Source: Alistipes sp.
GTDB taxonomy: Bacteria > Bacteroidota > Bacteroidia > Bacteroidales > Rikenellaceae
Direction: 5' to 3'
Assembly: GCA_017398045.1 (NCBI GenBank)
Contig: JAFQHI010000001.1
Span: forward strand, 1 to 56,243
Length of the DNA: 56,243 nucleotides
Made by a program: the position numbers and the translations under genes. Shown piece by piece: positions 15,964-24,326 of the stretch (positions are counted from its first letter, which is position 1; each line of letters starts with the position of its first letter). The notes beneath the pieces were generated by a model. It did not search any database. It was given only the letters and a program-made list of their open reading frames with translations, and was not told the origin of the DNA.

Positions 15964-16773
15964 TTACAAAAACATTTTTTCCGCATTTTTTGCCGTCGTC
16001 TCGGCCACCTCGTCGAGCGACAACCCTTTCAGTTCGGCCACTTTCGCTGCCGTATGCACCACATAGGCCGATTCGTTGCGCTTGCCCCGATAGGGTACGG
16101 GGGTGAGGTAGGGGCAATCTGTTTCGAGGAGCAAATCTGCCAACTCCATCTCCCGCACCGCCTCGGCCACGATGCTCTTTTTATAGGTCACCACACCACC
16201 GATGCCGAAGCAGAAGTTCCCTTCGGTCAGCTCCTTGAGCCTTCGGTAGGTAGCCGCATCCTCCGAGTAGGCGTGAAAGACACCGCGCAAGCGTTCGCCA
16301 CGCATTCGCGCGGCCCGATACTCCTCCCCGATAAGATGCTCCATCCGCTCCCAGGCCGCTCGCGTATGAATCGCCACCGGAAGGTCGCGCTTGGCAGCCA
16401 TCCGCAGCTGGGTCACGAAGGCCTCCTCCTGCTCGGCCATGTAGTCTTGAGACCAATAGAAATCCAGGCCGATTTCGCCCACCGCGCAGAAGTGAATCCC
16501 CTCCGGAGGCGCATCGAGATACCGCTCCACCAAGGCCAACTCCTCGCGCCAACGGGGATTGTTGTTGATGGAGGTGGGGTGCAAACCCATCATCGGGGTG
16601 GTCACCTCAGGGGCCTCACGACAAAGCGCAAAGAGGGCTTCGTGGCTCTCGCTGTCGATGGCCGGCAGGAGCAGTCGCACAACGCCTCTCTCCGAGGCTC
16701 GTTGCAGGGCCTCCACGCGGTCCGTCGCAAAGGCCTCGTCGTAGAGGTGGGAATGGGTATCTATCAGTCGCAT
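15964..16773 (-). CDS. tatD: TatD family metal-dependent hydrolase
   Basis: The 269-residue protein has the amidohydrolase TIM-barrel metal motif DTHSHLYD (His7, His9) at the N-terminus, GEIGLDFYW with the bridging glutamate, AIHTRAAW and FHAYSE with further histidines, and LLLETDCPYLTPVPYRGKRNES with the catalytic aspartate. TatD enzymes are cytosolic DNases/exonucleases thought to act in DNA repair or degradation. The length is normal. It follows dprA with a two-base gap, so the two are co-transcribed, a common pairing of DNA-processing genes in this phylum. Confidence 0.94.
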   Translation of the reverse strand: MRLIDTHSHLYDEAFATDRVEALQRASERGVVRLLLPAIDSESHEALFALCREAPEVTTPMMGLHPTSINNNPRWREELALVERYLDAPPEGIHFCAVGEIGLDFYWSQDYMAEQEEAFVTQLRMAAKRDLPVAIHTRAAWERMEHLIGEEYRAARMRGERLRGVFHAYSEDAATYRRLKELTEGNFCFGIGGVVTYKKSIVAEAVREMELADLLLETDCPYLTPVPYRGKRNESAYVVHTAAKVAELKGLSLDEVAETTAKNAEKMFL

Positions 16774-16775
16774 GG

Positions 16776-17876
16776 CTATAGTTTCATATAACGGTTTCCG
16801 GGGAGTTGGCGCACGGCACCGGCCAACTCCAACCCAATTAAGAGTGCCGACAATTCGCCCGCTTCAACCCCCGTCAGGTCGTGTAATTCATCAAACGAAA
16901 GGGGGTCGGAGGTGCGGAAGCACCCCAACAAACCGGCCTCATCGCGCGTCAGGTCGGTGGTGGCCGGCTTCTCGCGGAAGGTGACGGGGTCCTCGCCCAA
17001 GTCCCACATCAATTCGCTCACGATGTCCGATGCCGAGGTGACGAGACGCGCCTTTTGAGTGCGGATTAAATGGTTGGTTCCAATGGAGTTACGGTCGCTG
17101 ATACGCCCCGGCACGGCCATCACCGTGCGGTGGTAATCGTCGGCATATTGGGCCGTGACGAGCGACCCGCCACCGGCCGGTGACTCAACGACGATGCAAC
17201 CGGCAGAGAGGCCCGCGATGAGACGGTTGCGGGCGAGATAGTGAACCCCCTTGATGCGGGTTTGCGAATGTAACTCGGAGAGCAGCGCACCCCCGCTACG
17301 CAGCAGTTCACGCGCCACATCGGTATGCTGTACGGGGGTGATGTCGGGCAATGGATTGGCCAGCACGGCAACCGTCGGCAGGCTGTATTCGATGGCGGCA
17401 CGATGAGCGGCTACATCGATGCCGAAGGCCAGACCGCTGATGATGCTCAGGTTCGGAATCCGCTCCGCGAGCTGCCCCACCAGGCGACGTGTTTCACTCT
17501 GTCCATAGGGGGTTGCCGTGCGGGTGCCGACCACCGAGAGGGTACGGCCGGAGAGGGCCTCGGGGTTACCTTGTATATAAAGCACGTGGGGATAGTCGGG
17601 CGTTTCGCGCAACAGGGCGGGATACTCCGCATCGGTCGAGGCAATGGCACGAATGTTATGCCGCTCGCAATGTTTCAGTTCGCGCTTCGCCATCGCAAAA
17701 CCGCTCTTGCGCAACAATTCGTCAGCCACCTGTTCGCGTAGCTCGGCTCGGTGAATCAACTCCTCGCGCGAGGCCGCAAAGATGTGCGCGGCATCGCCAA
17801 ACACCTCCAGGAGGTGGACAATCCCCTTCAACCCCAATCCGGGGGTCATTGTCAGCGCAATATCCTCGATTTGCAT
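16776..17876 (-). CDS. dprA: DNA-processing protein DprA
   Basis: DprA binds incoming single-stranded DNA and loads RecA during natural transformation. The 366 residues include an N-terminal helix-hairpin-helix-like region, then the Rossmann-type DprA fold with VVGTRTATPYGQSETRRL, ISGLAFGIDVAAHRAAI, and VESPAGGGSLVTAQYA. A C-terminal winged-helix-like domain (about residues 300-366, DLTRDEAGLLGCF...) is present. It is the first gene of dprA-tatD. A promoter TTTG-N18-TAACTTTA is visible at 17899-17928 on the minus strand. The terminator of the adjacent tracrRNA lies at about 17981, so both point the same way with only a short gap. Confidence 0.95.
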   Translation of the reverse strand: MQIEDIALTMTPGLGLKGIVHLLEVFGDAAHIFAASREELIHRAELREQVADELLRKSGFAMAKRELKHCERHNIRAIASTDAEYPALLRETPDYPHVLYIQGNPEALSGRTLSVVGTRTATPYGQSETRRLVGQLAERIPNLSIISGLAFGIDVAAHRAAIEYSLPTVAVLANPLPDITPVQHTDVARELLRSGGALLSELHSQTRIKGVHYLARNRLIAGLSAGCIVVESPAGGGSLVTAQYADDYHRTVMAVPGRISDRNSIGTNHLIRTQKARLVTSASDIVSELMWDLGEDPVTFREKPATTDLTRDEAGLLGCFRTSDPLSFDELHDLTGVEAGELSALLIGLELAGAVRQLPGNRYMKL

Positions 17877-17898
17877 TCGACAGCCCTCTTTCTCAATG

Positions 17899-17928
17899 TA
17901 AAGTTACGCCTTTTTTTGAAAAAACAAA
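17899..17928 (-). promoter_or_regulatory. Promoter of dprA
   Basis: TTTG (17925-17928), 18 bases, then TAACTTTA (17899-17906), one mismatch to TAnnTTTG, 23 bases before the ATG. Confidence 0.45.
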
Positions 17929-17980
17929 AAAGCGACCCCCGAAAGAGCCGCCCGCCCGTGCGATTTCATACCCACCAAAC

Positions 17981-18058
17981 AAAAAAAGGCGAGGTTGCCC
18001 CCACCTTACATGTTTTCACAACGGAATAATCCTTATTGTGATTTGCTTTTAAATTTGT
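17981..18058 (-). ncRNA. tracrRNA of the type II-C system
   Basis: The minus strand carries an anti-repeat complementary to the CRISPR repeat: 24 bases at 18036-18059 (plus) are identical to repeat positions 2-25 in crRNA sense. The motif ACAATAAGG follows, as in other type II-C tracrRNAs, then a short GGA/TCC and CACAA/TTGTG stem region. The terminator is AGGTGGGG-GCAA-CCTCGCCT (17987-18006), an 8-bp stem closed by a GNRA tetraloop, followed by seven Ts. A consensus promoter places the start at about 18057, right at the anti-repeat, so the RNA is about 78 bases. It is needed for crRNA maturation and Cas9 loading. Confidence 0.88.
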
Positions 18059-18062
18059 AAGG

Positions 18063-18094
18063 CAAATATAATCTACAATTCGTAAGTTTCCAAA
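18063..18094 (-). promoter_or_regulatory. tracrRNA promoter
   Basis: On the minus strand TTTG (18091-18094), 20 bases, then TATATTTG (18063-18070). This is a perfect consensus, ending about six bases from the anti-repeat start. It overlaps the cas9 promoter on the opposite strand. Confidence 0.7.
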
Positions 18095-18110
18095 CTTTTT
18101 AGTAAATTTG
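18079..18110 (+). promoter_or_regulatory. Candidate cas9-cas1-cas2 promoter
   Basis: TTCG (18079-18082, one mismatch), 20 bases, then TAAATTTG (18103-18110). The predicted start is near 18116, giving a leader of about 25 bases. A second TAAATTTG at 18126-18133 has no -33 partner and is too close to the ATG. Confidence 0.45.
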
Positions 18111-18133
18111 TGATATATTTTCTTTTAAATTTG
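18108..18133 (+). repeat. Degenerate CRISPR-repeat-like sequence at the cas9 start
   Basis: TTGTGAT (18108-18114) and CTTTTAAATTTG (18122-18133) match two blocks of the CRISPR repeat in order, separated by seven bases instead of three. The second block ends eight bases before the cas9 ATG and is perfectly complementary to the tracrRNA anti-repeat. Confidence 0.55.
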
Positions 18134-18141
18134 ATGAAATC

Positions 18142-21100
18142 ATGAAGCGTGTACTTGGTCTGGATTTGGGTTCTTCGAGCATCGGATGGGCCATCATAGA
18201 GGAGTATAGCAAAGAGGTCCTCTCGGATACCGACCCCATCGAAAAAGACAAAATTGTCGCCATTGGCAGTCGCATCATTCCGTTGAGTGTGGATGAAAGC
18301 ACCCAATTTTCAAAGGGGCAGGCTTTGACAAAAAATGCCGACCGAACAGCCAAAAGGACCCAACGCAAGGGCTATGACCGCTACCAACTGCGCAGAGCTT
18401 TGCTATTGGAAAAGTTGTCGAGTCTGGGCATGTACAACGGCTCAACGCTGAAATGTTCGGCCCTCGAATTATGGGGACTGCGCGCAAAGGCTGTAACCGA
18501 AAAAATCTCCTTGCTCGAATTGGGCCGTGTGCTGTGCCACATCAATCAAAAGCGAGGCTATCGCACTGCAAAATCCGATTATGGAGACAAGAAGCAGGGG
18601 GAATATGTACAGAAAGTTGTGGAGCGTTATCGCGAACTACACGAACAGTCTGCGACTGTCGGCCAATTCCTCTATAATGGACTAAAAGCTGATGCCGCTT
18701 TCCGATGCAAAGAGCGCGTCTATCCGCGTGATGCTTATATAGAAGAGTATGATGCAATCATGCGAAATCAGCAAAGCCACTATCCCAACCTGCTTACGCC
18801 CGAAGTAGTCGCCCATATCCGCGATTACATTATCTTCCACCAGCGACCGCTGAAATCGTGCAAACATCTTGTCGCTAAATGTGAGTTGGAGCGACACGAT
18901 GTTAAGCGAGGTGAGCGCATCGTGAATTGTGGTCCGAAGGTGGCACCGCGCAGTTCGCCGCTCTTTCAGGTCTGCAAAATCTGGGAAAGTATCAATAATT
19001 TGGTGGTCAGGAATCGAGAGAATGATTCGCTGTATATCTCCGTGGAGCAGAAAAAACAGCTTTTCACCTATCTAAACACCCACGATAAGCTGAAAGCAAC
19101 ACAACTGAAAAAGCTGCTCGGCGTAAAATCCAAAGAGTGGCTTTTTAGTCATGCCGTCGGGGGCGGATTGCAGGGTAACACGACCTATTGTGCTATCGAA
19201 AAGGCTCTCGGAAGCTATGCAAAAAAGGAGGAATTGCTGCGCTTTGACCTATGTGTGACAGATGGCAATTTGGTCAATACCGAGACCGGCGAGGTTTCAA
19301 AAGTGATCGACACCTCGTTTGAGCAGCAACCGCTTTATCGTCTTTGGCATACATTGTACTCGATTTCCAATATGGAAGAGTTGCAGCGCGTGTTGAAAAC
19401 CCAATTTGCCATTGACGACGAAGCGGTCGTGGAGGCTTTGTGTCAAATTGACTTTGTAAAGGCAGGTTATGGGAATAAATCTTCGCGTGCCATGCGCAAG
19501 ATTTTGCCCTACATGATGGAGGGCATGCAATACTACGATGCCAAACTGGCCGCGGGTTATGACGATACACCTCTTACCAAAGCACAAAACGAAGCACGCG
19601 AATTGGCCGAAAAGTTAATGCCGATTCAAAAGGGAGAATTGCGCCAGCCTGTGGTAGAAAAAATCCTCAATCAGTTGGTCAATTTGGTCAATGCCCTGAT
19701 GGAGGAGCATGGGCGCTTTGATGAGATTCGCGTGGAGTTGGCCCGCGAATTAAAGCAGAGCCGTGAGGAGCGCGAAAAGAAAACGAAAGATATTGGTGCG
19801 CTCCAACGCCTTAATGAGTTTGTTTCCAAGCGCATCAAAGATGAATATGGATTAACCCCTACCCGTTCCCGTATTCAAAAATACAAGATGTGGGATGAGT
19901 CCGAACATATCTGTATGTATTGCGGAGCCACGATCAATGTACATGAATTCCTGCTTGGCTCCGGTGTGGAGGTAGAACATGTCATTCCTCGTTCGGTGCT
20001 GTTCGATGACAGTTTCTCGAATAAGGTCTGCGCGTGTCGTAAATGTAATCAGGAGAAGGGCAACCGGACGGCTTACGACTTTATGGAAAGTCGTGGCGAG
20101 GGGGCATTAAAAGCCTATGTGGAACGCATCAATGATTTGGTCGAGCGCAAGAAGATATCGAACGCCAAACGCAACAAATTATTGATGAAGGGCAAGGATA
20201 TCCCGACCGATTTCATCGACCGCCAATTGCGCGAGAGCCAATACATCGCCAAGAAGGCCAAGGAGATGTTGCAGGCCGTTTGCCGAAATGTCTATGCGAC
20301 GAGTGGAAGTATTACCGATTTCATCCGCCACCTGTGGGGATGGGACGAGGTGTTGCATACGCTCAATTTCGCGCGTTATCAAGCGGCAGGCCTTACCGAG
20401 TTGGTGGAGCGCGAGGTGGATGGCCGAAAGGTTGAGGTAGAACGCATCAAGGATTGGTCGAAACGCATGGACCACCGCCACCATGCGGTCGATGCGCTCA
20501 CCATTGCCTGCACCAAGCAGGGATATATCCAGCGCATCAACAACCTCAATTCGCTCAAAGAGGTGGCCTTTACCTCTTTGGCCAATGATACACAGGGAGC
20601 CGAAACGCGCCAACGTCTCACGCGCCTCGAACGCTATATCCAACAACAACCCCACTTCTCCACGGCCGAGGTCGCCGAGGCGGTGTCGGGTATTGCCGTG
20701 TCGTTCAAGAGTGGCAAACGAGCTGCAAGTGTGGGCAAGCGTTATATCCACAAGGGAGGTAAACGCATTTGCGCACAAAAGGGCATCATCATTCCGCGTG
20801 GCGCATTGAGCGAAGAGAGTGTCTATGGCCGTATCCGCAACAGCGAAACGGGCAAGGAGGATTATGTTATTAAATATAAGGTAAGCGCAATCACCCTAAA
20901 GGATGTCGATTATGTGGTGGATAAGCGCATCCGCGAGATTTTGCGTAAGCGTTTGGAGCAATTTGGTGGCAAACCCGAAAAGGCTTTTGCCGAACCGATA
21001 CTCGACCACCAGGGGCGTGAGATACGGAGTGTGCGCTGCTACACGGGCTTAAATGCGACCGTCCCCGTGCGTTACAACGAGCAGGGCGAAGCCATCGCCT

Positions 21101-21623
21101 TTGTCAAACCCGGCAACAACCACCATGTTGCAATCTATGAGGACGAAAAGGGGAAGTGGCAGGAGCATATCGTGACCTTCTGGCACGCCGTCGAGCGCAA
21201 GAAATACGGCATTCCGACCATTATTACCAACCCGGGTGAGGTTTGGGAAAAGATTACCGAGCAGATGCCTGAATCATTCCAGGAACAGCTCCCCAAATCG
21301 GCCACCTGGCAATTTAAGTTCTCGATGCAGCAAAACGAGATGTTTATCCTTGGTTTGGAGGAGGAGCTGTATCAAGATGCCATGCACCGTGAGGACTATG
21401 CCTTGTTAAGTAGGTATTTGTATCGTGTGCAAAGCATTAGCCATAACGATTATTTTTTTAGAAATCATTTGGAAACAACAGTGGACGACAAATACAATGG
21501 AGAGAGAAATGCAGCCTTGTCTGTACAAATGGGAAAACTTATTCGTACAAAAAGTCTTGGAAGTATAGCAAGACAAAACCCCCACAAAGTTCATGTCAGC
21601 GTGACCGGTAAAATTACGGAGCT

Positions 21624-21627
<4 letters not shown>
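18142..21627 (+). CDS. cas9: CRISPR-associated endonuclease Cas9, type II-C
   Basis: Cas9 is the crRNA/tracrRNA-guided double-strand DNA nuclease. The 1161-residue protein shows RuvC-I KRVLGLDLGSSSIGWAII (Asp8), the arginine-rich bridge helix around RTAKRTQRKGYDRYQLRRA (residues about 64-82), RuvC-II IRVELARE (Glu532), the HNH domain EVEHVIPRSVLFDDSFSNKV (His613, Asn636 expected) and RuvC-III DHRHHAVDA (His781, Asp784). All nuclease residues are present, so it should be active. Cys pairs CMYC and CRKC flank the HNH motif and probably bind zinc, as in other II-C proteins. It is smaller than the approximately 1400-residue Cas9 of Bacteroides fragilis. It overlaps cas1 by ATGA. The leader contains a repeat-like sequence complementary to tracrRNA. 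Confidence 0.97.
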
Positions 21628-22891
<1,264 letters not shown>

Positions 22892-22896
22892 AACAG

Positions 22897-22934
22897 AAAA
22901 AGGATTTGCGCCGCTTGGGCGCAAATCCTTTTAT
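22897..22934. terminator. Bidirectional terminator after cas2 and at the end of the CRISPR array
   Basis: AAAGGATTTGCGCC pairs with GGCGCAAATCCTTT around a short loop, with Ts on the plus side and a matching A-run that gives Ts on the minus side. It can end cas2 mRNA and, from the other side, crRNA transcripts leaving the array. Confidence 0.8.
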
Positions 22935-23004
22935 CAAACACCGTGATTTTTAATTTCTAAAAACCTCATCAAACAACTGATACACACTCTTTTACAAAGA
23001 TTGT

Positions 23005-23511
23005 GGTGTGTTTGATATGTCAAAGATACAAATTTAAAAGCAAATCACAACCAGTCGAGAACAACAAAGCAAGCCTGAATGGGTGTGTTTGATATGTCAA
23101 AGATACAAATTTAAAAGCAAATCACAACACTCGGGTGCAAATGCCGCAGCGCAGGCTGGTGTGTTTGATATGTCAAAGATACAAATTTAAAAGCAAATCA
23201 CAACCGTAGCGCTTAACCAGGCAGGCTACAAAACGGTGTGTTTGATATGTCAAAGATACAAATTTAAAAGCAAATCACAACTATATCATAACGCTTGCCA
23301 CAATAGGTGAGGTGTGTTTGATATGTCAAAGATACAAATTTAAAAGCAAATCACAACACGAACATAAATGTCGACGCATTTTCCGAAGGTGTGTTTGATA
23401 TGTCAAAGATACAAATTTAAAAGCAAATCACAACTATTGAGACCGACAAGTAAAACAAAGGTCGGGTGTGTTTGATATGTCAAAGATACAAATTTAAAAG
23501 CAAATCACAAC
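23005..23511 (-). CRISPR. Type II-C CRISPR array: 7 repeats of 47 bp, 6 spacers
   Basis: Identical 47-bp repeats start at 23005, 23082, 23158, 23235, 23311, 23388 and 23465; spacers are 30, 29, 30, 29, 30 and 30 bp. In crRNA sense (minus strand) each repeat begins GTTGTGATTTGCTTTTAAAT, very close to the Bacteroides fragilis II-C repeat, and pairs with the tracrRNA anti-repeat. Each repeat contains GTTG-N19-TATCTTTG, a complete Bacteroidetes promoter directed into the following spacer. The leader should be to the right (23512-23610), next to tRNA-Cys. No repeat is degenerate. Spacer targets cannot be determined without a search. Confidence 0.97.
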
Positions 23512-23610
23512 TGGGCTAACATTTTTTGGCTATTATGAAGGGTTGAAAGATGCTCAAAATCGGGTATAAACGGATGAAAAATAACTTTTTGGTGGAAAAA
23601 AGGTGTAAAT
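23512..23610 (-). promoter_or_regulatory. Putative CRISPR leader
   Basis: These 99 bases, fairly AT-rich, lie between the crRNA-sense upstream end of the array and the tRNA-Cys promoter. No full consensus promoter is seen on the minus strand; the weak TATTTTTC is the best -7 candidate. Leader assignment follows from repeat orientation. Confidence 0.45.
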
Positions 23611-23641
23611 TTTGCGGAAAAGAAAAAAGTTTGTATATTTG
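23611..23641 (+). promoter_or_regulatory. Promoter of tRNA-Cys
   Basis: TTTG (23611-23614), 19 bases, then TATATTTG (23634-23641), ending 14 bases before the tRNA. Confidence 0.7.
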
Positions 23642-23655
23642 CACTCCGAAATGCT

Positions 23656-23726
23656 GGTCTGATGGCCGAGTGGCTAGGCACAGCTCTGCAAAAGCTGCTA
23701 CAGCGGTTCGAATCCGCTTCAGACCT
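23656..23726 (+). tRNA. tRNA-Cys (GCA anticodon)
   Basis: The acceptor stem GGTCTGA pairs with TCAGACC and T is the discriminator base. The anticodon stem CAGCT/AGCTG encloses CTGCAAA, giving anticodon GCA. The T arm is GCGG-TTCGAAT-CCGC. CCA is not encoded. Its last 20 bases are copied again at about 24006-24025. A full promoter lies upstream. Confidence 0.95.
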
Positions 23727-23951
23727 CAAAAGCACTACCTGATGGGTGGTGCTTTTTTTGTTTTTATGGCTTTAGGTGTGGTAGGTGGCGCGGAGTCCGA
23801 GACTCCCATGTCGCGTGAGAGGCAACCATCGTGAGCGAGCCCCCGCAGTTGCCTCCCACGCGCCACAGCAAGCTGTCGCGCCACCCATGGTCGTTGCGCA
23901 TTGCTCACCTTTGGAAACAGGGTTGCGGGGATAATACGAGTTGATTGCTCG
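23707..23951. repeat. Direct repeat copy 1: tRNA-Cys 3' end plus palindromic module
   Basis: 245 bp, repeated at 24006-24250 with four mismatches and a period of 299 bp. The copy starts inside the T arm of tRNA-Cys, includes its terminator hairpin (23731-23759), and then a palindromic module: GGTGGCGCG (23784-23792) pairs with CGCGCCACC (23877-23885), and an inner GCGTG-A-GAGGCAAC pairs with GTTGCCTC-C-CACGC. Confidence 0.85.
23731..23759 (+). terminator. Terminator of tRNA-Cys
   Basis: AGCACTACC pairs with GGTGGTGCT (one wobble), followed by seven Ts. A second copy lies at 24030-24058 in the duplication. Confidence 0.75.
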
Positions 23952-24005
23952 CGCGATTGCGCTGCGCCGAAATGGTATCCCCGCGAGTTCGGGGTTCCCC
24001 CTCAC

Positions 24006-24250
24006 TTCGAATCCGCTTCAGACCTCAAAAGCACTACCTGATGGGTGGTGCTTTTTTTGTTTTTATGGCTTTAGGTGTGGTAGGTGGCGCGGAGTCCGAG
24101 ACTCCCATGTCGCGTGAAAGGCAACCATCGTGAGCGAGCCCCCGCAGTTGCCTCCCACGCGCCACAGCAAGCTGTCGCGCCACCCATGGTCGTTGCGCAT
24201 TGCTCACCTTTGGAAACAGGGTTGCGGGGATAGAACGAATTGATTGCTCG
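24006..24250. repeat. Direct repeat copy 2: duplicated tRNA-Cys 3' fragment and palindromic module
   Basis: This copy begins with the 20-base tRNA-Cys 3' fragment (TTCGAATCCGCTTCAGACCT) without the rest of the tRNA. It repeats the terminator and the palindromic module and ends at TTGATTGCTCG. The 54 bases between the copies (23952-24005) are unique. Confidence 0.85.
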
Positions 24251-24263
24251 AAATCAGCAAATA

Positions 24264-24301
24264 AACACGGGGCTGTCCAAGTGTTTGGACAGCCCCGTGT
24301 T
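24264..24301 (-). terminator. Strong hairpin downstream of recJ
   Basis: AACACGGGGCTGTCCAA (24264-24280) pairs over 17 bp without mismatch with TTGGACAGCCCCGTGTT (24285-24301). A T-rich tail on the minus side (TTTATTTGC) makes it the likely terminator of lipA-lipB-recJ. Confidence 0.75.
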
Positions 24302-24326
24302 GTGTCATAACGGTGTGGGTAGCGGA

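Noticed and set aside
18126-18133. TAAATTTG as the -7 box for cas9
   Set aside because: No -33 partner at 19-20 bases, and it would give an almost leaderless mRNA; the 18079-18110 pair is better.
22933-23004. Degenerate extra CRISPR repeat between the cas2 terminator and repeat 1
   Set aside because: Only ATCAAACAC is shared, in the opposite orientation to the array; too short to support.
23761-23834. Repeated short frame ending GGAESETPMSRERQPS in both duplication copies
   Set aside because: It lies across the palindromic module and tRNA terminator and has no start signal. This is a typical spurious translation of a structured repeat.
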